From NCBI GenBank assembly GCA_027382625.1, contig JAJKFJ010010226.1, forward strand, positions 1-13,950: 13,950 nucleotides of DNA, in the 5' to 3' direction. Below are positions 1-8,820 of this stretch, one piece after another. The number at the start of each line of letters is the position of its first letter. Positions within the stretch are counted from its first letter, which is position 1. A program made the translations under genes and the position numbers. The DNA is from Tetmemena sp. SeJ-2015. Its lineage: Eukaryota; Ciliophora; Spirotrichea; Sporadotrichida; Oxytrichidae. The notes beneath the pieces are model-generated. The model did not search any database. It saw only the letters and a list, made by a program, of their open reading frames with translations, and was not told the origin of the DNA.

Positions 1-168
1 AACGTCAATTATATTCAAATAATCAAGTCTGAGATTCTTTTTCACATATTTTAATTTCAAAATATTTTTGACTACCCCCCTGATTGTTAGAATAATTAAT
101 TAATGAGTAAGGCAAAAAGATAATTTTATTTAATTATTTCAAAATTAGACTTTTAAAATTATTAGATT

Positions 169-432
169 TTGACGTGCAAAAATATATTTAAAAATTTAAT
201 TAATAATTATAAAAATGATATTGATTATTTATTTGGTTTAATGCATCAACTTTTAAAGGATAGTGGTCTGGCTAGCTCAAAATACCTTATTTTCAACAAA
301 GCTAGAAGAGCTAGCACAAATCGGATTACTAAACGACATTTTCTACCAAGCAGCCTCAAAACTAAAATGCTTTTCCTGGCTAGACCACCAAGGGAGGTCA
401 AGAGTTCTTTCAACACATTAATGAAATTTTGA
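169..432 (+). CDS. Unidentified open frame, no stop of any kind over 87 codons
   Basis: Stays free of TAA, TAG and TGA across 87 codons in AT-rich DNA and ends at TGA 430-432. It reads LLKDSGLASSKYLIFNKARR and later RITKRHFLPSSLKTKMLFL, basic and hydrophilic. First codon positions are purine-rich. The minus strand (246-449) and a second plus frame (225-639, Gln-rich) are also open here, so strand and frame are uncertain. Possibly one MDS or a decayed germline gene. Confidence 0.35.
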   Translation: MTCKNIFKNLINNYKNDIDYLFGLMHQLLKDSGLASSKYLIFNKARRASTNRITKRHFLPSSLKTKMLFLARPPREVKSSFNTLMKF

Positions 433-639
433 GGGTACGTAATCTTCACAAAATATTCTAATATGAAAAATAAGCAAATCGCAATTATTTAAAATAGTTT
501 CGCTCTAAGCTTTATATTTTAAATAACGCATTAAGGCATTGGAATAAAAAAAACTCGACAGAGAATAGACTTTTAAAAAAAGCGTATCTTTTTATTGTGG
601 TAAGAAGAGGAGGAAATTTATGGATATATGGAGCAGTGA

Positions 640-1490
640 TATGAGAATCTTAAAATAAAAAGTTTTTATAGTTTATTGATTGACTGCAAAACAAATGAGC
701 TAGAAAGGACTCATTTTTGTGATAACTGGGACAATGGTTGTTACTCTTTACATAACCAACATATGAGATTAAAATTAAAATTAAAATTTGAAGTTAATTT
801 TTCCTCTGATTCTTCTTAAATACCAAAATAAGTTTAAAAACTATTAAGCAAACTTCTTAGATCTCATTTACCAATAAAAAAAAGACTAATTTGTAAATAT
901 AATGATTAAAAATTTTTGAGTTATTTTTCCTTAATTTAAATAGAAAAATAATCAAGGATTTTAAACTCTAGCAATATTTATCATAATATAATGTAGTAAA
1001 TTTAAAGAGACAAAGAGATTGAAGAAATAAAAAATAGAAACCCTGTCATTGACCCAATAGGAGGAAGTTAAAATTAAAAATATATAAAGTAATTGAAGTC
1101 TCATCAGATGAGAAATTTATTTGCAAAGAGAATAATCAATCGTCTGTTTTTATAAAGTATACAATTCTTAAAAAATTTAAAGAGAAAGGCTTGAAAATGT
1201 AGAATTTTTAGTTGCTCAGAAAATTCACTAAGTAATTATCGTCTCTCTTTCTTCTTCAGAACAAAATAAAATACCAAGAATTTTGTAGCAAAGAGAAGCT
1301 TCTACCACATCAGAGTGGAAATGCTATTGGGTTGGATTTTAAAATTCTATCTGTACTTAAATAATTAGAGTTTTTGGATTTAGGTTTAGTTGGTTTTCAG
1401 TCCCAAAAATGTAAAATAAATTGGAATTTCATTAAGAAACAGCTAAATTTTAATAAATAGGCTTATAATGATACAAATTGTGTTGCATGA
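640..1490 (+). pseudogene. Coding-like frames in two phases; possible split or decayed gene
   Basis: Two overlapping plus-strand frames free of TGA: 640 to about 1193 (LIDCKTNELERTHFCDNWDN, DKEIEEIKNRNPVIDPIGGS) and 1053-1490 (VIEVSSDEKFICKENNQSS, LLPHQSGNAIGLDFKILSVL). They overlap next to an ATATATA run near 1080, where a two-base slip would fuse them. A third frame near 1190-1350 is also plausible. In DNA this AT-rich such lengths can occur by chance, and no family is recognised. Confidence 0.25.
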
Positions 1491-2605
1491 GTAGAATATA
1501 AATGATTCAATTGTAATTTATTTAACTTTATGTTTAATAAACTATAATAAAGGAAGCGGTTATAAGTAAGTTAGTATATGTATGTTAATATTCTTTAGGA
1601 AATTATCAACTGGTTCTCATCTTTAAAGGTTGCACGATCAGCATATTGCTGCTAAATAGAAAGATCAGAATCCAAATGTCAATTTTATTTCTTATATATA
1701 TGTTAAGAATTTGAGTTATTTAATAAGAATTCTTTTATTTTTTGATTAATTAAAACTATAGACAAAGTTTATTAAATTGCATATTCATTATATCATAATT
1801 TTTCAATATAATGAATGCGATTCTCAAGATAATAGATAAATTTGTTCACAAAATAAATATTTCTAACTTTGCTATCATTCATTATCTTTGATTTTCAATT
1901 TAATTTAAGAAGAGAACAAATTAAATGTATACATAGTAGGAAATTTTTGAATGTTAGTGGTTACCCACTGAGTTCTAAATATCCCTACAAAACTTAATAT
2001 TGACGCAAACTTACATAGGATAATAAGATGGTTTCTTAACTAGAACTTTAATAAGTGCTGGTTTTGAAATTAATTATTAATTACATTCCCTAAAGTTTAC
2101 TTTACCCTTTTTATCATCAGTTTTCAAAATTATAGAAATTTTTTGGTGAAAAATAGAAATCATTAGTAAAAAATTGAAATTAATTATCAGTTTTCGGAAA
2201 ATGTCACTTCAAGATTAAAGATTTTATATTAATAATTGTTTATAACTTTATTTCAATGTCTCAGAGGCATTTGTAACATAGATAATAAAAACAGTAGAGA
2301 ATATTTTGTTAACATTTCTCTCTTTCTCTATGTAAGAGAGTTATTGTTATAACGAAAAAAGTCAAAAATTAAGACCTGGACGCTTGAACACCCCAGTATC
2401 AAGAATATTAAATTCTTACAGTTTTAAGATTATCGCTTTAAAATTTATTTAGATTGCAGATAATTAAATTAAGTGGCACTTTATTAGATTTAACTTTAAC
2501 TTTAGTTTAAAATTAGTTCTATTTTCGATATGTTATCTGTGTGTAATTTAATAACCTTGAAATATAAATAAAAATTGTAAAGTGTAGCTTAAAGGCAGTT
2601 TAAAA
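1491..2605. other. AT-rich non-coding stretch with a hairpin and a small GC island
   Basis: No gene is seen. It contains the inverted repeat at 1783-1816 and a short GC-richer island at about 2368-2405 that reads KTWTLEHPSIKN in one frame and could be a very short MDS. No matching pointer was found for it. Confidence 0.5.
1783..1816. repeat. Inverted repeat, 11-bp perfect arms
   Basis: ATTCATTATAT (1783-1793) is the exact reverse complement of ATATAATGAAT (1806-1816), with a 12-base loop. It lies in non-coding AT-rich DNA. No terminator role is implied; short inverted repeats of this kind can arise by chance in such DNA. Confidence 0.5.
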
Positions 2606-2920
2606 ATATTGTCAAAATTAGAGGTTTAAAATGATCTTCGGGATAGAGTTAGCGCCTTAGAATTGAATGTGGATGGAATCCATTACACTCTGAATACTGT
2701 CTAGCATGATGTGGCTTTCCTCAAAAGTAATATGATTGGCATGCAAGGTCAAATCGACTCTATGCAAATCCAAATTGGCGCAATGTAAAACCAAGTGGAC
2801 AACATTGAGGTAAAAATATTTAACATTTATGTAAAAGTCAACAAAATGTAAGCTAAAATGAGCTCGATGGAGGATCAGCTCACCACCATACTTGATATAC
2901 TGCGACCTAAAAAGAAATGA
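2606..2920 (+). CDS. C-terminal coiled-coil protein block
   Basis: A clearly coding block that ends at TGA 2918-2920 after RPKKK. It reads NDLRDRVSALELNVDGIHY, HDVAFLKSNMIGMQGQIDSM and MSSMEDQLTTILDIL. Regularly spaced Val, Ile, Leu and Met give a long coiled coil. About three quarters of the codons start in a purine, and several TAA/TAG read as Gln. The left edge is uncertain: the frame remains open further upstream but loses coding character before about 2606. A 21-bp in-frame insert at 2816-2836 is probably an IES. Earlier exons or MDSs are not identified. Confidence 0.8.
2816..2836 (+). other. Candidate 21-bp in-frame IES (pointer GTAAAA)
   Basis: GTAAAA at 2810-2815 recurs at 2831-2836 around an AT-rich core within the coiled-coil block. 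Removing 21 bp gives NQVDNIEVKVNKMQAKM and restores an even heptad-like spacing. Because 21 is a multiple of three, the frame is open with or without excision. A GT-AG intron here (2810-2837) would break the frame. Confidence 0.5.
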
Positions 2921-3035
2921 GAAAATATAAAGAGATGGTTAGCGACACTATTATAAATTAAAAAAATTATCCAGAAAAAAAATTCATAATATTTTCTACT
3001 ATATTAAAAAAGTAATTTTTAAAAGTTATTTTTGA

Positions 3036-3154
3036 ATATTTTTGTTTCTCTAGATTTAAGAAGATAAAACAAATATAAGGAATGCAAATATTGCAGTCCA
3101 TAATTAATATATACAAACTTTTTTCTCGTTAGTATCTATTCAAAATTTAGCCCT
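3036..3154 (+). CDS. Coding-like block upstream of a 15-bp repeat
   Basis: Open from a TGA at 3033. It reads EDKTNIRNANIAVHNQY and IQTFFSLVSIQNLAL, with TAA/TAG as Gln. It ends in TCAAAATTTAGCCCT (3140-3154), which recurs in matching codon phase at 3280-3294, where the coding sense continues. No family is recognised. Being AT-rich, the left part could be chance. Confidence 0.4.
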
Positions 3155-3294
3155 TAATGTCATATGACACACAAAATCACCAAATTTTGGTCTGCAAATA
3201 ATTTATCACTTAAAACTTAAAGAGATTTCTCGGTGCAGCAGAAGTGAAAAAGTGGTCTTGAATATACTAAATTCGATTATCAAAATTTAGCCCT
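3155..3294 (+). other. Candidate IES (140 bp) between 15-bp repeats
   Basis: The perfect repeat TCAAAATTTAGCCCT lies at 3140-3154 and 3280-3294. Both copies read QNLAL in their open frames, and excision of 140 bp joins these frames. In-frame TGAs interrupt reading straight through. A 15-bp pointer is long but within what is known for spirotrichs. Confidence 0.5.
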
Positions 3295-3403
3295 AAAATC
3301 TCAGCAAGTTGGTGAAACCAAGAGGTGGAAATATAACTAAATTTTGCAAGTGAGGCTTGAAGATTTCATGATTTGTGTTTCGCCTTCAAGTAAAACGATG
3401 TGA
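3280..3403 (+). CDS. Coding block after the 15-bp repeat
   Basis: Reads QNLALKSQQVGETKRWKYN and QILQVRLEDFMICVSPSSK, then TGA at 3401-3403. First codon positions are purine-rich. A 7-bp repeat GTGAGGC (3350-3356 and 3400-3406) offers an alternative join that removes 50 bp and continues as QVRQVIVKPIQNYFQDAAYL up to TGA 3538-3540. Which ending is real cannot be decided here. Confidence 0.45.
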
Positions 3404-3606
3404 GGCAGGTTATTGTCAAGCCTATTTAGAATTATTTTCAAGATGCAGCATATTTATTATGTGTGATAGTCTTCCATCTAACTTATCTCACTCTTAACGA
3501 ATTAGCCCCTACTATTATACATCTTCACAGAACTTACTGAGGAGAAAGACTTCAGAGTAATTCTTCTCAGGCGACGAAATGACAGTTAAATTTTAATGAC
3601 TAGCTC
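3404..3606 (+). CDS. GC-richer coding-like stretch, frame undecided
   Basis: Two plus-strand frames look plausible. One ends at TGA 3538-3540 (YLLCVIVFHLTYLTLNELAP), reached through the GTGAGGC join. The other reads MCDSLPSNLSHSQRISPYYY from ATG 3459 to TGA near 3597. Minus-strand frames are also open. It is probably the 3' part of the gene at 3036-3403, but no family is recognised. Confidence 0.3.
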
Positions 3607-4051
3607 AATAACAAATTTTTATAAATGCCAAGATTATAAAATTTTCTAATATAATAACTCCTATATATTTATATTTCAATAATTTAGAGATAAAATATTG
3701 AAACTCTTAAGCATCAATCCATAATAAGAGTTTAAATGGTTAGTAAAACATCAAAAACAAATCTACTTTAATTTAAATAAATTTGCTTCACTAATAAATG
3801 CCATAAAATTGCGTTCATTGTCAATGAATTTGTTGTCCTTTCAATTATAATTTTCATGCAAAATTTGAATTTCTCATTATTAACTCATTATATGTTTAAT
3901 TCTTGCAAAAATATTATATTATAAAATCAATAAAGTTTTTATTTATTTAAAAATTTAAGCAAAAAAATATTAAAAATTTGAAATGATAAAATATCTATGG
4001 AAAAATTGAGCCCTTAACTCAATATATAGCATTTCTCTACTAAAAAAGTGA

Positions 4052-5065
4052 ATCATTTTAATTAAATTAGATTTTAAATGTGACTGCCTAATTATATAGT
4101 GTAAAGTAAAATAAACTTTATAGTTCCTTAATTGCTTAATTCTGTTTCTGGATTAATTATTTGTTATTCTGTAATATTGCTCGTGCATTTCCTTTGCTTT
4201 TGTTCAAGCTCTGTTGATCTTATATACTGAGAAGTTGGCTAGTTAACCGAAGCGCATTATCGTATTTGAGTAAAGCAGAAATAAAAACTTAAAACACTAT
4301 AAAATCTATATTTAAAATTGCTTGATCTTATAAAACTAGACCTAAATCTTATATTTGATAAAACTTCCATCGTATAAATAAAGCCTATAGTTTTCTCTCA
4401 ATCTATGCTTTTTTATCATCTTGCAATAATACAGAGTTTATAACAGCTCTAACTCATAGTATTTAATTCTTCTCTCTATCTCTCTAATCTACAGACTGAA
4501 TTCAATTAGCCAAAACATATTTTAGATATTCTTAAAATATTCATTTAATTGTAAAAAAATAAATGATTATTTATTTGAAAATTAAGTTATCTTATTTAAT
4601 AGTAATGTTTTTAAGAAGTACTAGTGAAGGTTTCTAAAAATTAAAGATTATAGTTATGCCATTTGATAGAGCTTAAAATTTTAAGTTCTAGAGATAGCAA
4701 TTTTTGCTGCTGAAAAATGCAATGAGGATAATAAAAGATAAAAGTATATTCTTATATTTGATTACCGTAGAACAGGGGAGGGGACGTAATTTTGGTTATA
4801 GGTTGCATTTTCTTGTTTAATATATTTTTTAAACTATCATCAAGTTTAATCAAATTCAATACTCTAAGCATCTATCTAGTTGTGCTTCCAATTTCAAGAG
4901 CTTTATGATTATAAATCACTTCAAGAGAATGCTACAATTAATTTAATTTAAAAAAAGGCATAAATTAAATAAGTATGCAAGTTCACTTCATTAAATTGCA
5001 GTTATTTTTTTATGAAATCTCAAATAATAAAGAATTTTTCGTTCCTATAAACCTCAGTACTTTGA
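4052..5065 (+). pseudogene. 1-kb frame with only two TGA codons; possible decayed gene
   Basis: One plus-strand frame runs about 337 codons with TGA only near 4622-4624 and at 4664-4666. Two parts look coding-like: SFAFVQALLILYTEKLASQP (about 4187-4246) and LEIAIFAAEKCNEDNKRQKY followed by FDYRRTGEGTQFW (4688-4794). The rest is AT-rich and could be chance. There is no recognisable domain. Confidence 0.22.
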
Positions 5066-5353
5066 TTCGTATTAATCTTTAAGTAGTCATCTTATTATTT
5101 TTTTTCACTCCATTTTTATTTTAGACTTATCAAACTTACCACTAGCTCATAATAATTCTCCTAAAATAAAAGAATCATTGTCAAAATTTCAAAAATTAAT
5201 AAATTAATTAGATATTTTTATATAATCAGTATTTGAATGGATTGTTTGCCAAGACTACAATCATTTTTAATAAAATTAATTTAAAAATTAGAGCTTTAAA
5301 TTTTTAATACAGCTCTTCGTCTCTCGATGCAATCTTCTCACTGCATCATAATA

Positions 5354-5596
5354 TCATAGAGCAAGGTATTTCTCTGTTATAAGGCTTTCTTCTAACTTTA
5401 AAGATAAAAGCAGACATTTATATTTAAATTTAGAATTAGGATTTGTTTAAATTCTTTGGCTCAAGAATTCAAATTTGCCAAAGGAAAAACACCTTTTGTA
5501 TGTAATGTTGTATGTGCTTAAAAATAATGGCTGATCACATTAAGTGTTCCCTTCTTAAAGACTTCTATGTCCATTCTTAACTCCTATTTCTTTAAC
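5354..5596 (-). CDS. Unidentified minus-strand open frame
   Basis: 80 sense codons from 5596 down to a TGA at 5356-5354. It reads KEIGVKNGHRSLQEGNTQCD and later FSFGKFEFLSQRIQTNPNSK, with TAA read as Gln. No ATG is placed and no family recognised. It is listed because it is somewhat richer in GC than its neighbours. Confidence 0.22.
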
Positions 5597-5599
5597 TCA

Positions 5600-6800
5600 A
5601 TCAGTATAAATTATATTTCATAAGATTATTTTAATAAATAAAAAACAATTATAATAATTAGAGATGAAAAATCTCTTTGAGAAGGTGTATATTGAATACT
5701 TTTAATAAGTTTTTTTCAAGGTATTTATTCCTCTCATCTAAATCCTCTTCTAATTAAAAACGTCTTTTTATCAAAATTATGTTAGCAACTTAAATTAGAA
5801 ATTTATAAGGATTAATTTTAAAACAATATTATTTCCCAGATTACACTTTGCCAATATGTGTTTGTATATTAGAACTCAATAAAATTTATAATTTAAAAGT
5901 GCATTAAATTTCTAATTTACTTATTATAAATATACTTCTTTCTAAAGTATTAACTGAGCTAATTTTTTAGGGCATAATGCTATGTTCATGAAATAAAAAA
6001 AATAAATCTATATATTTATTTTAAAAGGATCATTTAATGCCTTCCTATTTGTGATGAACGCATATTGTGAAATAATATAATAACAATAAATTTCAATTAT
6101 TAAGAGAAGTAATAAATACTTCTCAGATAATAACCGAAATCGAGAGTCAAGTACAATGCTTTAAATACTTTGGTTTTTATTTAATTAAAGTTCTAAATTA
6201 AAACAAATTAACATTATGCTCACCTTGAAGAATTTGATATCTTATTTATTAAAAATTCTTGCAAAAATATTATTACTTATTCCATAATATTAATTAAGAA
6301 GTTTCTTACTTGCATTTATCAGCAAAATTAAAGTATAGAATTTTAAAATTCTTAGACTATTCAAAAATAAGAAAAGTTAAATTGTTGTAGACTTTTTCAT
6401 TTTGCATACTATCTAGACAGCTTCTATAATTAGCTTTAGCTGAATATTATTTAATTCTCACGAGGTTTTGTCTTAGTCACCACCAAAATACACTTTAATG
6501 AAATAAAAACTTAATTTTAATTACAAGTGAATTACTACAGGGATTGCATCACTAAGCATAAAGATAAAAAACTTAAAATTAGGTAACTTAGGTAAATTGT
6601 AATACATTTCGAATCAAAATTTATTTAGATTTTAATTATTTAAGATATAAATTTTATAAGCTTAGTGATTAAAAAAATGTAAATTACTTTATATAATTAT
6701 ATGTATTTATTTATCTTGTCCAGTATTAAACTTAATAGATAGAATTTAATGTTAAATTTAAATGTTATTGAGATTAAATTCAAATTTCAAGATTAAATTT
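5600..6800. other. AT-rich stretch without a supportable gene
   Basis: Long A- and T-runs and no block with coding composition. Typical germline-limited or spacer DNA. No transposase, terminal repeat, or telomere-like C4A4 repeat is seen. Confidence 0.6.
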
Positions 6801-7238
6801 ACAAATATTTATTGCGCAAGCACTGACCATCTTCCGAGTCTTTTCAATGAAATCGCATCAAGGAAGAAAGCTTATAACTCAAATTCTTAGTAGAAATAAA
6901 ACAAGAGGTATCAGAATACTTATCAGCAAGATGATATCCCTGCAGCATGGAAGCCATCACCTCTCCTCCTAATGACAATGGAAAAGTAAAGTCGGGAAGC
7001 TTATCCCGAAGAATAGAAGCAATCTCAGTGGCAGCAATTCATGTTGCAGTCGAGCACTTTCACTCACCATAAGAAACCTAACAAGAGAGGTCAGGAGATC
7101 ATAAAGAGTTTTTCAGACCACAGAAACAGTCCTACTCATATAGATACTATTGGAGTTTCAGCTAAGCAAAAGATTTCTGTTTCACTAAAATACTAATCGG
7201 AGAGCTCAGGTTCTAGTATAAAGTCTCTATTTGATGAT
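6801..7238 (+). CDS. Hydrophilic Gln/Ser/Lys-rich protein, N-terminal part (germline fragment)
   Basis: 146 codons open with TAA/TAG as Gln; a TGA-only reading frame with clear rise in GC over the flanks. It reads STDHLPSLFNEIASRKKAYN, then a Gln-rich stretch, and later KPNKRGQEIIKSFSDHRNSP and SSGSSIKSLFDD. It looks like a disordered, phosphorylatable region. No start codon in this frame is evident, so an earlier MDS probably lies elsewhere. Another frame in 6970-7200 also looks coding-like, so a hidden junction is possible. It continues across a likely intron into 7330. No family is recognised. Confidence 0.6.
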
Positions 7239-7329
7239 GTAAATCTTCAATATAAGTAATTATTAAAATTATAGACATATATTTAAACAAAAAATTATCT
7301 ATCCCCACAAAATAATTGTTTTTTTTTAG
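7239..7329 (+). other. Probable spliceosomal intron (91 bp, phase 0)
   Basis: Starts GTAAAT after the codon pair GAT GAT and ends in a run of nine T followed by AG. Removing it joins SLFDD to FKMNEFEELMMWH with correct phase. GT-AG borders, T-rich end, AT-rich body and size all fit a ciliate intron. An IES with pointer ATGA (7234-7237 and 7340-7343) would also restore the frame, so an intron is preferred but not proven. Confidence 0.6.
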
Positions 7330-7477
7330 TTCAAGATGAATGAATTTGAAGAACTCATGATGTGGCACTAAAGTCTGCTTTCTAAGGGATAGGGAGATTT
7401 GTTGGTCATGTCTAAAAGACTTCTATTAGGATATACCCCGCCAAAAGCTTACTAATCTGATTGTCTTTTGGAAATTT
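7330..7477 (+). CDS. Same gene, next exon or MDS
   Basis: Encodes FKMNEFEELMMWHQSLLSKG, QGDLLVMSKRLLLGYTPPKA and YQSDCLLEI. The frame runs on to TGA 7537, but the sequence becomes AT-rich after about 7480. The right edge is placed at the repeat TTTGGAAATTT (7467-7477), which recurs at 7711-7721 in the phase needed to continue the protein. No known domain is recognised. The other two frames here are also largely open, which lowers confidence. Confidence 0.5.
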
Positions 7478-7721
7478 CTTTTATCCCCTAGATTAATATT
7501 ATCCTTTCTATGAATATTTGGGCACGCAAAAAATAATGACAATTATAAAAATCGTAAAATGAGCTCAGGATGGAAATTTAAGGGTATGATGATTTCAACT
7601 GACCTGGTGTCTGTTGTGATTGTATTTGGACTGAGCCCCAACAATATTCTCCACTATTTCAACTGAAGATATCACCTATATTAGATGAGCGAATCGCCAC
7701 ACTAGGATACTTTGGAAATTT
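7478..7721 (+). other. Candidate 244-bp insert between two TTTGGAAATTT repeats
   Basis: The 11-bp repeat TTTGGAAATTT at 7467-7477 and 7711-7721 lets the frame pass from CLLEI to FLSKIHQKQL. A nine-base copy of the core, TGGAAATTT, also lies at 7571-7579, and an 11-bp repeat ATTTCAACTGA at 7592-7602 and 7656-7666. The first 80 bp are IES-like. The part from about 7560 is GC-richer and has a coding-like frame (CDCIWTEPQQYSPLFQL, 7603-7797), so it may hold another MDS. Confidence 0.35.
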
Positions 7722-7954
7722 TCCTTTCAAAAATTCATCAAAAGCAGCTCACCCTTTTTGGCTTAGAGTTTCTCAGTCAGAATCGAATCTTAATATATGA
7801 AGATTACTCGCGAGGAGGATTACAAAGATCGTGTCTATAAGATTCCCGAGTCCTAATGGTCACGAACACCTTGATTAATGAAATCATGGATTAGCAATTA
7901 TCTCAGCTTGTGCTTATTCTTGTTATGTCCGCTTCTCTTAAATTCCTTTCTAGA
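7711..7954 (+). CDS. Same gene, middle block (frame uncertain)
   Basis: In the frame that links both neighbours it encodes LSKIHQKQLTLFGLEFLSQ, RILIYEDYSRGGLQRSC and VTNTLINEIMDQQLSQLVL, with no TGA over 81 codons. It is preferred because it joins by a repeat upstream and by a phase-0 GT-AG intron downstream. Purine content at first codon positions is not high. A different frame (KITREEDYKDRVYKIPES, near 7801-7854) and one on the minus strand also look coding-like. An inverted or scrambled block is therefore possible. Confidence 0.35.
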
Positions 7955-8048
7955 GTTACTTCTGATTTCCGTTTAAATTATAACATATTTTAATTTAAAT
8001 CTACATAGTTTTCAAATAATCTAATTCCAATACTAATAATTTTTTTAG
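7955..8048 (+). other. Candidate second intron (94 bp, phase 0)
   Basis: Begins GTTACT after the codon AGA and ends in a run of T followed by AG at 8047-8048. It is AT-rich and close in size to the first candidate intron of this gene (91 bp). Removing it joins LKFLSR to RAANLMQAQNMV. The 3' end is convincing. The donor depends on the uncertain frame of the preceding block. Confidence 0.4.
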
Positions 8049-8136
8049 AGAGCAGCTAATCTCATGCAAGCACAAAATATGGTGACTGAAAAAGGTGCCT
8101 CTGGCAATCCTGCCTACACTTAGGCTCCTTATTTGT
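8049..8136 (+). CDS. Same gene, exon/MDS before the coiled coil
   Basis: Encodes RAANLMQAQNMVTEKGASGN and PAYTQAPYL, with a TAG as Gln. First codon positions are strongly purine-rich, so the plus strand and frame are well supported. It ends at TTGT (8133-8136), which recurs at 8168-8171. Confidence 0.7.
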
Positions 8137-8171
8137 TCTAAATATATGAAAAAATATATTTTTTGCATTGT
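8137..8171 (+). other. Short IES (35 bp, pointer TTGT)
   Basis: An AT-rich insert between TTGT at 8133-8136 and TTGT at 8168-8171. Excision of 35 bp shifts the frame as required and joins TQAPYL to YHQLQANQVVNEEKK. Both sides are strongly coding, so an excision here is likely even though the repeat is short. Confidence 0.7.
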
Positions 8172-8491
8172 ACCACCAACTACAGGCTAATCAAGTAGTC
8201 AATGAGGAGAAAAAGTTTCAGTTTGCCACCAAAGCTGATTTGGCAGACGTAAGAGCAGAAATGGCAGATTTCAAAAATGAAATCGGAATTCTAAGAAGGA
8301 GAATGAGTGGGATTGAAGGCCGAGTGGAAAGATTTTAAAGCCAGAAAAATAATAATCCGAAAAGATAATCGAAATAACTCTTTAATTAATAATTTAATTT
8401 ATTGACCTAGTTATTGCTTGATAATATAGGGTATCATATAATGTATTATATTTTAGTTGGAGTATAGATAGTTAGAATCTTGAACGTGTGA
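8168..8491 (+). CDS. Coiled-coil C-terminal region of the second split gene
   Basis: Encodes QANQVVNEEKKFQFATKADL, then ADVRAEMADFKNEIGILRR and MSGIEGRVERFQSQ, with heptad-like hydrophobic spacing, a clear coiled coil. The TKADLADVRAEM stretch resembles the TKADLAxLRAE pattern of DUF1640/CCDC90-type coiled coils, but this may be convergent. Strong coding character ends near 8368; the frame then runs through AT-rich DNA to TGA 8489-8491. The natural end may lie at another, unrecognised junction. Confidence 0.75.
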
Positions 8492-8820
8492 AAGACGTTC
8501 CGAGTCATCAAAAATTGCTTTTATCTCCTTGATTTACTGAAACTTAGAAATGCGATGAGGAACAGCTGCAACTCCTAACTTTCTCATCTTCAACTTTCAA
8601 ATGCGAGAGTATAGTGTGGCACTCTCAACATTTTTGCGATGGAGTTGATGTTGAGAACTGGCTATTACTACTGATAAGGGTGACTACATCCATACCTTAG
8701 AGTCAAAATGAAACTGAGATAGGATGGATCATGTAGTTATTTTTGAGTAATTTCGCGTTTGACTCGAATGATTATAAGTATTAATAAAGAAATTATTCTC
8801 ATTTTCTTATTAATTTATGA
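8456..8820 (+). CDS. Coding-like island with one internal TGA
   Basis: Plus-strand frame ending at TGA 8818-8820. It reads SQNLERVKDVPSHQKLLLSP, then TGA at 8530-8532, then FTETQKCDEEQLQLLTFSSS, ESIVWHSQHFCDGVDVENW and ETEIGWIMQLFLSNFAF. The island is GC-richer than its surroundings. The internal TGA could lie in an unrecognised IES or mark decay. A minus-strand frame across 8590-8770 is also open and includes NINSIAKMLRVPHYTL, which resembles a helix-turn-helix. No assignment is possible. Confidence 0.35.

Noticed and set aside
246..449. Minus-strand ORF of 67 codons as a confident gene
   Set aside because: It overlaps a longer plus-strand frame in the same GC-richer island. Strand cannot be decided and no family is recognised.
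1053..1490. Leucine-rich repeat protein
   Set aside because: Some Leu spacing is visible (LKQLEFLDLGLVG), but there is no repeating unit, and other frames here look equally plausible.
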